DNA from: Deinococcus deserti VCD115
GTDB taxonomy: Bacteria > Deinococcota > Deinococci > Deinococcales > Deinococcaceae
Length of the DNA stretch: 64,000 nt
Direction: 5' to 3'
NCBI RefSeq assembly: GCF_000020685.1
Contig: NC_012526.1
Span: 908,001-972,000, forward strand
Part shown: piece after piece, positions 39,040 to 46,910 of the stretch
Layout: each line of letters opens with the position of its first letter
Position numbering within the stretch: position 1 is the stretch's first letter
Position numbers and translations under genes: made by a program
The notes under the pieces: generated by a model
Told to the model about the DNA's origin: nothing
Seen by the model: the letters and a program-made list of their open reading frames with translations, nothing else
Database searches by the model: none

Positions 39040-40689
39040 CTAGTTGCCCGGCAGGCGCAGGACACCTTCAAGCGCTTCATAGGCTTCCGGCTGAGCCAGG
39101 AAAACCAGTTCATCCTGTGCTGTCAGGCGCATTTCGGGCCGCGGCAGACGGACAGTGCCGTCGCGGACCACACCAACGACCTCGACGCCCGGCGGCAGGC
39201 TCAGAAGCGTCAGCTGCGCCCCGAGCCAGCTGCGCGGCACACCACGCCTGTACAGTTCACGTTCGGAGGCCAGGAGGGCGGCGCCGTCGCCTCCACGGTT
39301 TTCAGCTGGAGCGTCGAATGGCTGACCCGGCGCGGGCTCTGCGGCCTCAGGCACGCGACGGGCTGCAAAGCGGATGCCTTCGGGCAGCAGGACTGCTCCC
39401 CGGCGCAGCCCGCTGTCCTGACGTGAACCCACCTGCGAAGGTACGAGACCGGCGGTGCTGCTCAGTACGTGTGCCAGACCAGCAGCCAGCAGGAGTGCTG
39501 GAAGCAGCGCATCGCCGCCCCAGGCGACTGCCAGCAGCGCCGCTGCGACCGGCACGTTCAGCGTCACGGTCAGAAACGCGGTGGCTCCCACCAGTGCCGC
39601 TACAGCCGTGTCCAGACCCAGCATGCTGCCCAGCCCAGCGCCCAGTACGCCGCCGACCCCCACGGAGGGCAGCACTCCGCCGCCAAACGCCAGATGTGCG
39701 CCCAGGGCCAGCAGGAGCCAGCGCCACGCACCCTGGCCGGCGGCTTCGCCACTCAGGAATCCGGAGATTCCCAGCTGGGTCCAGCCCAGTCCGTCACCCA
39801 GCACCGCGGGAGTGCTGAAGACCGCCACGGCCGCAGTAATCAGGCCGAAGGCGCCGCCCAGTACCGGCCGGAGCCATCCGGCAGCGAGGTCCTGAGGGAA
39901 AGCCCGGACTGTCTGCAACAGGATCCAGCCTGCTCCCGTAATCAGAAGGGTCACCAGAGTGAAGGCCGGTACCTGAGCCATGGACGGCACCTGGACATCC
40001 GGCACACTCAGGAGCGGGTCAAAGCCAAACGCCAGTCCATAGACAGCGCTGCCTGCGACTGCTGCCAGGACGCAGGGCATCAGCACCTCGAATTCGAACT
40101 CGAAGCGGCGGTACAGGACTTCCACAATCAGGACCGCGGCTGCAAGTGGAGCGTGCAGGACCGTTCCCAGCGCAGCGGCAGCCCCGGCCAGGGTGAGGGT
40201 GCGCAGTTCTACAGCGTCGAGCTGTGCTGCGCGGCGCAGCAGGCTGGTACCCAGCTGCCCGACCAGGGTGAAGGCCGAGTCCCGGCCCACCATCAGCCCC
40301 GCGCTGTAGGCCACACCGGTGGCGGCCAGGGTCCGGCCCTGCTCGGCAGGTGAGGGCCACTGCCCACGTGCGTGATAGCCGCGGACCAGCTGAGTCAGAC
40401 CGTCGCCAAGCTGAGCCGGGACCAGCCAGGCATACAGCGCACCGACCAAGGGGAGGGTCAGCAGGGACCACGGCAACACGTTTCCGAAGACCATCAGCAG
40501 GCCTCCCTCACCGGGAGTCCCAGGCGGAGCATAACCAGTCAGCAGAGCCACAAGTGGCGTGGCGGCGTCCAGTGCCAGACGAAGCAGAATGCACAGGCCA
40601 CCCACCAGGGTGCCCAGTAACACACTGAGAACCACCAGTCGCCCGGTTTCCAGGCGGGTTAAAACGGCGCGGGGCAGCGGGGAACGCAT
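39040..40689 (-). CDS. Divergent CLC-type chloride channel/antiporter with C-terminal TrkA-C-like domain
   Basis: A 549-residue membrane protein of the CLC fold. The three anion-site motifs are recognisable but altered: GSGIP reads GDGLT (about residue 94), GREGP reads GRDSA (about 133), and GxFxP reads GGGVLPSVGVGG (about 350). The gating glutamate is thus Asp. After about 10 helices, a soluble domain (about 470-549, ending VEVVGVVRDGTVRLPRPEMR LTAQDELVF, split) resembles the RCK/TrkA C-terminal ligand domain. TACCAT lies 11 bases before the ATG. Ion selectivity and coupling are therefore uncertain. Confidence 0.83.
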   Translation of the reverse strand: MRSPLPRAVLTRLETGRLVVLSVLLGTLVGGLCILLRLALDAATPLVALLTGYAPPGTPGEGGLLMVFGNVLPWSLLTLPLVGALYAWLVPAQLGDGLTQLVRGYHARGQWPSPAEQGRTLAATGVAYSAGLMVGRDSAFTLVGQLGTSLLRRAAQLDAVELRTLTLAGAAAALGTVLHAPLAAAVLIVEVLYRRFEFEFEVLMPCVLAAVAGSAVYGLAFGFDPLLSVPDVQVPSMAQVPAFTLVTLLITGAGWILLQTVRAFPQDLAAGWLRPVLGGAFGLITAAVAVFSTPAVLGDGLGWTQLGISGFLSGEAAGQGAWRWLLLALGAHLAFGGGVLPSVGVGGVLGAGLGSMLGLDTAVAALVGATAFLTVTLNVPVAAALLAVAWGGDALLPALLLAAGLAHVLSSTAGLVPSQVGSRQDSGLRRGAVLLPEGIRFAARRVPEAAEPAPGQPFDAPAENRGGDGAALLASERELYRRGVPRSWLGAQLTLLSLPPGVEVVGVVRDGTVRLPRPEMRLTAQDELVFLAQPEAYEALEGVLRLPGN

Positions 40690-41524
40690 CTCTGGCGTGC
40701 ATGGTAGTGCAAAGATCCCCAGATGACGTTATCGGCGTCTTTGCGGCCGGGCTCTGAAGCATCAGTCATGCCCGATCTTGCCCAGGCGGCGATGACTGGC
40801 AAGTCGCCTGGGCGGTCCTCACCCCGGGTTTCCCTGATGCTTTTTTGATCCTGGCGCCCACGGCAGCAGTGTGAAGCAGGAGGTGTGCGAAGGAATCACG
40901 ATGCTTTTTGACCTTGAGTTTCAGGCGCCGGTGCGCTGGCTACCGAGGTTCCAGTTTGTTGGCGGCTGCCAGTCCACTGCTTCTGAAAGCTGCCAGACCG
41001 AGATTTTGCACAGCTTCAATCCGGTGTTGTCGGTCCAGAGAAGAAGCGCAGTGCAGGCCATAAGGCGTTCTGAAGTCAGACCGGTTCGCTGATGGATCTG
41101 CCTGCTGATCAGTCGGCAGCCAGAGCGCAGAAGGTCAGATCCCAAAAGAGCAAGATGCAGAAGAGTGGGCCCTGGGGCCTGCTGGCGGCGAGCCCTGTTG
41201 ACCTGGGACGGCTGGGTGCGAATGCCGATGACGCTGCGTTGCTGCACTCAAACCCTTGAGCTGCATGCCCAGAGGCTCTGCACACCGCCGAAACGAGTGC
41301 GAGTTTTGCTGCGCCGGAGGGGAAGATCCCGCATGAGTCAACAGGCTGGACTTCAAGAATCTTCGCCATGTCCTGTCCACATTAAGTCCCGGTAAAGCTG
41401 GTACGCGGGGGCTCCCAGCGTGCCCCACCTGTAAGATGAGGCCGAAAGTCAGGTTCGTGCCGTGTCCGCCTGGCGCCGCCGTCGGCACGCAATCGCCCGT
41501 CCCTGGCCTGAAAGGAGTTTTACC
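40690..41524. other. 835-base stretch without a supported gene
   Basis: A hairpin (GCCCAGGCG at 40780-40788 with CGCCTGGGC at 40805-40813) lies near the start. On the minus strand around 40921-41110, two overlapping frames read like protein fragments (LLLWTDNTGLKLCKISVW; RIEAVQNLGLAAFRSSGLAA), but each lacks a start and neither extends. The last 100 bases hold the sodA leader with a TAAGAT hexamer at 41432-41437. Confidence 0.5.
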
Positions 41525-42148
41525 ATGGCTTACGAACTTCCCCAGTTGCCCTACGCCTACGACGCCCTGGAACCCCACATTGACACCCGCACCATGGAAA
41601 TCCACCACACCAAGCACCACCAGGCTTATGTGGATAACGCCAACAAGGCGCTTGAAGGCAGTGAACTGGCCAGCCTGCCAGTTGAGGAACTGATCCAGAA
41701 ACTCGATCAGGTGCCTGCCGACAAGAAGACTGCCCTGCGTAACAACGCTGGTGGACACGCCAACCACAGCCTGTTCTGGCAGGTCATGGGCCCGGGTCAA
41801 GGTGGTCAGCCCAGCGGCGAACTGATGGAGGCGATCAACGCTGCCTTCGGTTCCTTCGAAGCCTTCAAAACGAAGTTTGAAGACGCCGCCAAGACCCGCT
41901 TCGGCTCCGGCTGGGCGTGGCTGGTCGTCAAGGACGGCAGTCTGACCGTCGTGAGCACTGCCAACCAGGACAACCCACTGATGGGAGAAGCCATCGCTGG
42001 AGTCAGCGGCACTCCGGTCCTGGGTGTGGACGTCTGGGAGCACGCCTACTACCTCAACTACCAGAACAAGCGTCCCGACTACCTCACTGCGTTCTGGAAC
42101 GTCGTGAACTGGGACGAAGTCAGCCGCCGTTACGCTGCTGCCAGGTAA
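41525..42148 (+). CDS. sodA: Superoxide dismutase, Mn/Fe family
   Basis: A 207-residue enzyme dismuting superoxide. The metal ligands are visible: His in [12 protein letters not shown] (about residue 27), His in [10 protein letters not shown] (about 80), and Asp and His in [14 protein letters not shown] (about 166-170). Sequence style ([20 protein letters not shown]) is that of the Mn-type. AAAGGAG lies 7 bases before the ATG, and the leader is about 85 bases if the TAAGAT hexamer is its -10, unlike the many leaderless genes nearby. Confidence 0.95.
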   Translation: MAYELPQLPYAYDALEPHIDTRTMEIHHTKHHQAYVDNANKALEGSELASLPVEELIQKLDQVPADKKTALRNNAGGHANHSLFWQVMGPGQGGQPSGELMEAINAAFGSFEAFKTKFEDAAKTRFGSGWAWLVVKDGSLTVVSTANQDNPLMGEAIAGVSGTPVLGVDVWEHAYYLNYQNKRPDYLTAFWNVVNWDEVSRRYAAAR

Positions 42149-42159
42149 ATCAGTTCATA

Positions 42160-42191
42160 AAAAGCCCCAGCCACGGTCGGCTGGGGCTTTT
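42160..42191. terminator. Bidirectional intrinsic terminator
   Basis: AAAAGCCCCAGCC, a 6-base loop, GGCTGGGGCTTTT; A- and T-runs on both sides serve convergent sodA and hemQ. Confidence 0.92.
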
Positions 42192-42208
42192 CTTACGCCT
42201 GAGCCTGC

Positions 42209-43063
42209 TTAGGCCAGGTCATTCAGGACATCGCGCAGGTCTTTTTTCAGACAGGTGAACATGGGTGTGTCAGACAGGGTGTAGTTGCTGGCCTCGGTGT
42301 AGCGCAGGCGGTGCACCAGATCCACAAATTCCTGCGGGTAGTCAGAGTCGAAGCTGACCACAAATTCCTGATCGTCGATGCCGTAGGAATAACTGGTATT
42401 GATGCGCACCCCTTTAAACGGTCCGGAGGCGTAGATGTGCTCGTCCATCATGCCCTGGCGGGCGTGAGGCGTCAGGTCATACCAGGCCCGGGTTTTGATA
42501 AAGGGGTAGATAAACAGGTACTTGCCCTGCCCCGGCAGAATTTCCAGGCCGTGCCCGCTGCCCTCGATTCTGTTGACGTACTGACTGCGCTTCTGCATGG
42601 CGATGTAGTTGTATGGCTGGGAAAGATAACCCATCATCCGCGTGCGGTTCAGGCGGGCCTGGGCTTCCTGAAGCTCGCGCAGATCAAAGGCAATACGCCA
42701 CAACATCAGGTCCACGTCGGCACGTACGCCAGTCAGGCCATAGCTGCGCTGAATCAGGCCTTTTTCGGCAGGGGCGTCTTCGGTCCATCCAGCGGCAGCC
42801 GCCAGGAACTCTTCTTTGATCTCCTCGCGTTCTGCCTGAGGCAGACGCCGGAATGCCGGGTCCAGCTTGAAAAAAGCGTAATTCAGGAATTGCCGCTGCG
42901 CACGGTCGGGCTCGCGCTGCGTTACCTGACCACTGGGATCAAGATCCACCATCATCTTGGGCCGGCCGGGCTTGCCAGCCGGGGGACGCGTTCCGCCAGG
43001 CGCGCTGCCTTCTGCGGGTGCAGAGCTTTCCGTGGGGCGGTCATTTCCAGGCTGGCCGCTCAT
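42209..43063 (-). CDS. hemQ: HemQ coproheme decarboxylase (chlorite-dismutase family)
   Basis: A 284-residue protein of the Cld superfamily that converts coproheme to heme b in the coproporphyrin pathway. The core begins near QFLNYAFFKLDPAFRRLPQ and includes DVDLMLWRIAFDLRELQ, MMGYLSQPYNYIAMQKRSQY (about residue 150), KYLFIYPFIKTRAWYDLT and EFVVSFDSDYPQEFVDLVHR. A disordered N-terminal segment of about 45 residues (Pro/Gly/Ala-rich) is present. The ATG overlaps the stop of a 29-codon ORF with a strong ribosome site (see next entry). Confidence 0.92.
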   Translation of the reverse strand: MSGQPGNDRPTESSAPAEGSAPGGTRPPAGKPGRPKMMVDLDPSGQVTQREPDRAQRQFLNYAFFKLDPAFRRLPQAEREEIKEEFLAAAAGWTEDAPAEKGLIQRSYGLTGVRADVDLMLWRIAFDLRELQEAQARLNRTRMMGYLSQPYNYIAMQKRSQYVNRIEGSGHGLEILPGQGKYLFIYPFIKTRAWYDLTPHARQGMMDEHIYASGPFKGVRINTSYSYGIDDQEFVVSFDSDYPQEFVDLVHRLRYTEASNYTLSDTPMFTCLKKDLRDVLNDLA

Positions 43064-43149
43064 TGCGTGACCGCCATCAGAGACAGATGGGCATGAGGTG
43101 CGGTAGCTGATTGGCCGCCTGATGGCATGGTGGTCCGAAACGTCTTCAT
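43060..43149 (-). CDS. 29-residue ORF translationally coupled to hemQ
   Basis: ATG at 43149 with GGAGGACATC directly upstream opens a 29-codon frame (starting MKTFRTTMPSGGQSATAPHA, ending LMAVTQ) whose TGA overlaps the hemQ ATG (ATGA). hemQ itself has no other clear ribosome site, so its translation may depend on ribosomes finishing this ORF. A product function is not evident; a His-containing segment (APHAHL) is noted without interpretation. Confidence 0.55.
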   Translation of the reverse strand: MKTFRTTMPSGGQSATAPHAHLSLMAVTQ

Positions 43150-43512
43150 GATGTCCTCCAGTGATGTTGTCCTGCTGCGGTTTTTGGTAGCGGCATGATG
43201 CTTGAAGCTCTCCCGCCAACCACAGTCGTTCAGCATTTCAGGTTACTTCCGTTTTCTCTTGCTGTACCGGGCACAAGACGCTGCTCCGGGCGTTCGTTCA
43301 GCGCTGTGCCTGTCCTCAGCGACGACCCGCATGAAGTACCGTTCTGTTCTCCACGCCTGTTACTTTTTCACCGCCGGTACAGGACGTATTGCCCCGAACG
43401 ACCGGTCAGGGAAGCCGGCCCAGCTTCAGCAGCCCGTATGCATCCATTCCCCTTCTTCCAAGGTAGCGCAAATGCGTGCCAGACGAGAGATTTTTATGCC
43501 CGGCGCATAGGC

Positions 43513-43541
43513 TTGACTGCACCTGAATCGCGCTGTATTCT
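43513..43541 (+). promoter_or_regulatory. Consensus promoter pointing into a terminator
   Basis: TTGACT (43513-43518), a 17-base spacer, TATTCT (43536-43541). Transcription should begin near 43548, only a few bases before the terminator at 43554. Confidence 0.6.
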
Positions 43542-43553
43542 GTTAACATCACC

Positions 43554-43575
43554 GTCCGCCAAGGGCGGATTTTTT
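43554..43575 (+). terminator. Intrinsic terminator
   Basis: TCCGCC-AAG-GGCGGA followed by a T6 run on the plus strand. It does not match the needs of the minus-strand gene ending at 43601, so it serves a plus-strand transcript. Confidence 0.8.
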
Positions 43576-43600
43576 GTTTCTCTGATGTGGCTTCCAGAGA

Positions 43601-44182
43601 TCAGGGCGTCCAGTGACCCCTGGGGAACAGCAGAGTGAATTCCGGAACTGCCAGAGCAAGCACGGGCCTGTGGCGTGCAGGACGGGGAACCAGATCGCTC
43701 GCCTGACACCGGTGCTGCCGTGCCAGCCCTATCCAGCCATGCCCGGCAGGAGTGGTCAGTACCTGTCCTGGGCCGTTGAGGGCGGGTTGGGCCAGTGTGC
43801 GCCAGGGCGCCGGTATCCAGCGCAGGTTCATGGGAATATTCCAGGGGCTCTCGGAAAAGCTCAGATGGGCGATAACCTGACCCGGAGCGGCCGTGACCTG
43901 AACCTCGCCGGGCGTGCTCCAGTCGAATGACGCGAGCTTTTTCGGAATGGCCCAGTTGTGCCGTCCCCAGGTCATGCTGGCCTCCTGGCTGACCACGATG
44001 TGCCGGATCACCGGGTGCCCCAGCAGGCGCGTAGGCAGATCCAGCCACATCAGCTCGTCGTAGGAGCCAACCGGTGAAGTGCTGTACCTCACGAGCATCA
44101 GTGCTCCAGCGCGGGCACCGCCGCCCGGCGCGTACACGGCCAGGAAGGCGCGTCCGGTCAGGCGCCAGGGTGGGGGTGTCAC
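43601..44182 (-). CDS. Acetoacetate decarboxylase-like family protein
   Basis: A 193-residue protein. The segment YSTSPVGSYDELMWLDLP and later QEASMTWGRHNWAIPKKLAS FDW (split) match the ADC-like fold shared by acetoacetate decarboxylase and related proteins (S-P-V-G-x-Y and GRxNWxIPKxLAxF). I cannot confirm a catalytic lysine, so activity is uncertain. The GTG at 44182 is chosen because TACCCT sits 7 bases upstream; an ATG nine codons earlier would overlap the divergent VOC start codon. Confidence 0.72.
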   Translation of the reverse strand: MTPPPWRLTGRAFLAVYAPGGGARAGALMLVRYSTSPVGSYDELMWLDLPTRLLGHPVIRHIVVSQEASMTWGRHNWAIPKKLASFDWSTPGEVQVTAAPGQVIAHLSFSESPWNIPMNLRWIPAPWRTLAQPALNGPGQVLTTPAGHGWIGLARQHRCQASDLVPRPARHRPVLALAVPEFTLLFPRGHWTP

Positions 44183-44189
44183 ACTGCCC

Positions 44190-44199
44190 AGGGTACGAT
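44190..44199. promoter_or_regulatory. Shared back-to-back -10 region
   Basis: AGGGTACGAT contains TACGAT for the plus-strand gene (44194-44199, 8 bases before ATG 44208) and, on the opposite strand, TACCCT (44190-44195, 7 bases before GTG 44182). The two hexamers share the central TA, so opposite leaderless transcripts would start about 25 bases apart. Confidence 0.65.
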
Positions 44200-44207
44200 G
44201 AACCCCC

Positions 44208-44567
44208 ATGCTCAAACACGTCTCCTTTCTGACGCGCAACCTGGAAGACACTCTGGCGTTTTACGAGCAGCTGGGTGCCGTCACGGAAAAGCGGCTCGTG
44301 ACGCCTGAGGGCTATGGGCGTGCTGTCGTGCGCCTGGGCGAGGGCCGCCTGCAACTGTTTGAAGTCAGTGGTCAGTTGCCACACCCGCACGCTCACTGGG
44401 CCGAGCACATTGCACTTTATGTAGGGGGGCTGCGGGAACTGTTGCCCATCCTGCGGGCGTCCGGGGTGCAGGTCAGCCGTGACCTGCAGCTGAGCCCTGG
44501 AGGACGTGACATGGCATTTGTCCTGGATCCGGACGGCCGGCAGGTCGAATTGCTTGAAGCAGACTAA
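44208..44567 (+). CDS. VOC/glyoxalase-fold protein
   Basis: A 119-residue single-module vicinal-oxygen-chelate protein. The pattern MLKHVSFLTRNLEDTLAFYE QLG at the start, HWAEHIALYVGGL in the middle and MAFVLDPDGRQVELLE at the end is typical; His in LKHVSF and HIAL and Glu in QVELLE are candidate metal ligands. The substrate is unknown. Leaderless start (TACGAT 8 bases upstream), divergent from the ADC-like gene. Confidence 0.85.
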   Translation: MLKHVSFLTRNLEDTLAFYEQLGAVTEKRLVTPEGYGRAVVRLGEGRLQLFEVSGQLPHPHAHWAEHIALYVGGLRELLPILRASGVQVSRDLQLSPGGRDMAFVLDPDGRQVELLEAD

Positions 44568-44582
44568 GTGCACAAAAACTAC

Positions 44583-44612
44583 GGGCCAGTGCCTGTCACA
44601 AAGCACTGGCCC
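44583..44612. terminator. Intrinsic terminator
   Basis: GGGCCAGTGC with an exact complement across a 10-base loop between the convergent VOC and AI-2E-type genes. Confidence 0.78.
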
Positions 44613-44628
44613 GCCGCACTGGACGCGG

Positions 44629-45747
44629 CTATGGTCCGTCGGTGTAGATCCGGCTAGGATAGTAGTATTTCTGGAGCAGCAGTTTGACCAGGGCCACGGT
44701 TGGAACGGCCAGAAGTGCGCCGGCAAAGCCCATCAGGGCCACGCCTACCAGAATTGCCATCAGCACCGTTATGGGATGCAGGTCGGTGGTCTTGCTCAGG
44801 ATGTACGGACTCAGGACATTGCTTTCAATCTGGTTGGCGGCAGCAAAAACCACGACCACCAGAATAATCTTCAGGACCACATTTGGCAGTGTCAGTGCCA
44901 GCAGCAGGGCAGGCGTGGCCCCGATGATCGGCCCCAGATAAGGCACGATATTGAATGCTCCGGCCAGGAATCCGATGGCCGCTGCACTGGGAATACCGGC
45001 CAGGCTCAGACCCAGCCATACAAAGACTCCAATAAACGCGGCAATCAGCAACTGCCCACGAACGTAGCCGCCGACAGCAGTGCCCACCAGGTCGCTCAGT
45101 TCCAGGATCCGCGGCTGCCAAGGGCGTGGAAAAGCGTGCAGGATGGCGCTGTTGACGCGGCTGTAGTCCAGCATCAGGTAGACGCTGAGCAGCAGAATCA
45201 GGAGCACGTGCCCAAAGATTCCCCCGATAGACAGCAGGCTGTTGAACAGGGTTCCGCTTGAGTTCAGGGCATTCTGCAGAATCGGCACGATATTCTGGCC
45301 GATGTTCTGTACGTATTCCTGGGCGCTGGCAATGAGCCGCTCACGGACATTGTCGAGCCCACCGATGCCGCGCTCGCCGAGCCACTGGCTCCAGCGGTCA
45401 AGCGTCTGACCGAATGTGCCGATCAGATCCGGAAGTTTTTCGAACAGCTGCACCAGTTGTCCGGAAACCGTGGCCAGCAGCATCCCGGCCAGCCCGAAGA
45501 TTCCTATGAAGACCAGCAGGACGAAGAACACACCCAACCCACGCCGCACCCGGCCCCGCTGTAACCAGTTGAGCAGCGGGTTGGTGAGATAGGCAATCAG
45601 GAAGGCCACAGCAAAATCCACCACCACGGTCCGCACCTGCGAAAACAGCCGGTAGGACAGCCACAACAGCAGCAGAAACACCAGGAGGCGTATCCAGGGG
45701 CTGCGCCAGGCATGCTGGAACGCGTTCAGACGTGGAGGACTGGTCAC
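44629..45747 (-). CDS. AI-2E family (PerM/TqsA-like) transporter, copy 2
   Basis: A 372-residue polytopic membrane protein of the same family as the gene at 32120. Family segments: FLIAYLTNPLLNWLQRGRVR, HVLLILLLSVYLMLDYSRVN and AFNIVPYLGPIIGATPALLL. GTG start with TAGATT 6 bases upstream (leaderless). Substrate not assignable. Confidence 0.87.
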   Translation of the reverse strand: MTSPPRLNAFQHAWRSPWIRLLVFLLLLWLSYRLFSQVRTVVVDFAVAFLIAYLTNPLLNWLQRGRVRRGLGVFFVLLVFIGIFGLAGMLLATVSGQLVQLFEKLPDLIGTFGQTLDRWSQWLGERGIGGLDNVRERLIASAQEYVQNIGQNIVPILQNALNSSGTLFNSLLSIGGIFGHVLLILLLSVYLMLDYSRVNSAILHAFPRPWQPRILELSDLVGTAVGGYVRGQLLIAAFIGVFVWLGLSLAGIPSAAAIGFLAGAFNIVPYLGPIIGATPALLLALTLPNVVLKIILVVVVFAAANQIESNVLSPYILSKTTDLHPITVLMAILVGVALMGFAGALLAVPTVALVKLLLQKYYYPSRIYTDGP

Positions 45748-45851
45748 CCTGTCAATCTACGGGATCGGCTGCAGCCGTACGGTTATGTTTCGACAACTTA
45801 TGACCGCCCCACCTTGCCGGGCCGCGGCAGATGGAGGGGCACGAGCGGGCC

Positions 45852-46880
45852 TCAGAACTGGCGGCTGACGACCTGACCTGCTTCGCCGAGGGCCTTGAAG
45901 GCCGATCCTTTCACGCTGACCCGGACTGCGCCGGCGTTCCCGGTCCGCACCGTTACGCCTGCCGGAAAGCCCTTGCGTGTACCGGCTGGTGGAATACCCT
46001 CGTACAACACACGGCCGCTGGCGTCCGTCACCCGGGTCCAGGCCTCGGCGGTGAACTGCACGCTGACAGGCGTGCCCGGCGCTGCTTCAGGAGACGGGGT
46101 GGTCACGCTGTTTTCAGCGGGCCCCCCGCCTGACGCAGGAACCCCGGGTTTGACGACGGGTTTGGGTGTGGGTACTGCCAGATCCGTCAGCTCACTGGCG
46201 CCCTGCCCGGGCGGAAGCAGACGCGCACGCAGGTTGCGGCCCTGAGTGAGCGATACGCTTTGCTTGAGGGGCTGCCTTCCGGTGTATTCCACGCGCAGCT
46301 GAGCGTCCTCGCGTGCTTCGACCGGGAACGAGCGCAGCGGAGTCAGTCCCAGGTCACGGTTGTCCAGATACACCCTTGCGCCGCTGGGCACACTGCTCAC
46401 CGAGAGCTTGACCGTACGCACCGGCTCAGGGGCCGCCGGGGTGGGATCAGTGGCTGGCACTGGAGTGCTGCCTGCCTGAGCGGCCTCTGTCGGGGAGCCA
46501 GTCTGTATGCCCGGCGCGAGGTACCGGTAGACCCCGTAGCCAGCGCCTCCCAGCACCAGCAGTCCGGCCAGAAGCGCCACCAGTGGGGAAGCCCGGCGGC
46601 TGACCGGAGCCGCGGTGCGCGAAGGCCGGGTCATGCCCAGATCCTGCGTAGACGGCACGCTACGGTCAAAGTCTGCTAGCAGGGGCGCAGGGTCGATCTT
46701 CAGTTCGCGGGCGTAGCGCTGCAGGTATGAACGTGCAAATGTCCGTTCAGGCAGCAAGGCGATGTTGCCGTCCTCCAGCGCCCGTAGATAGTCGCCCCGA
46801 ATCTTGGTGCGCAGCGCCAGGTCCTGGGTACTCAGCCCCTGGGCTTCACGTGCCTGACGAAGCGCGTCACCATAGTTCAT
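45852..46880 (-). CDS. RodZ-like membrane protein with HTH and PEGA domains
   Basis: A 342-residue protein with an N-terminal Cro/C1-type HTH of the RodZ class (ALRQAREAQGLSTQDLALRT and ALEDGNIALLPERTFARSYL, residues 5-60), one membrane helix (LVALLAGLLVLGGAGYGVY, about 100-118), a Pro/Thr linker, a PEGA-like domain (LSVSSVPSGARVYLDNRDLG, about 155) and a C-terminal DUF4115-like domain (VQFTAEAWTRVTDASGRVLY, about 272). RodZ links MreB to the envelope; here the order fits but the added PEGA domain is atypical. GGAGGATC lies before the ATG. It is 30 bases downstream of the ABC permeases. Confidence 0.85.
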   Translation of the reverse strand: MNYGDALRQAREAQGLSTQDLALRTKIRGDYLRALEDGNIALLPERTFARSYLQRYARELKIDPAPLLADFDRSVPSTQDLGMTRPSRTAAPVSRRASPLVALLAGLLVLGGAGYGVYRYLAPGIQTGSPTEAAQAGSTPVPATDPTPAAPEPVRTVKLSVSSVPSGARVYLDNRDLGLTPLRSFPVEAREDAQLRVEYTGRQPLKQSVSLTQGRNLRARLLPPGQGASELTDLAVPTPKPVVKPGVPASGGGPAENSVTTPSPEAAPGTPVSVQFTAEAWTRVTDASGRVLYEGIPPAGTRKGFPAGVTVRTGNAGAVRVSVKGSAFKALGEAGQVVSRQF

Positions 46881-46910
46881 CGCTGGGATCCTCCGGCTGC
46901 CCAGAGCCGC

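Larger units (their letters stand above)
43150..43600. other. 450-base intergenic stretch upstream of hemQ
   Basis: No supported gene. A plus-strand frame from 43331 to 43510 (59 codons, MKYRSVLHACYFF...) lacks a ribosome site. The stretch ends with a consensus promoter followed almost at once by a terminator. Confidence 0.5.
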
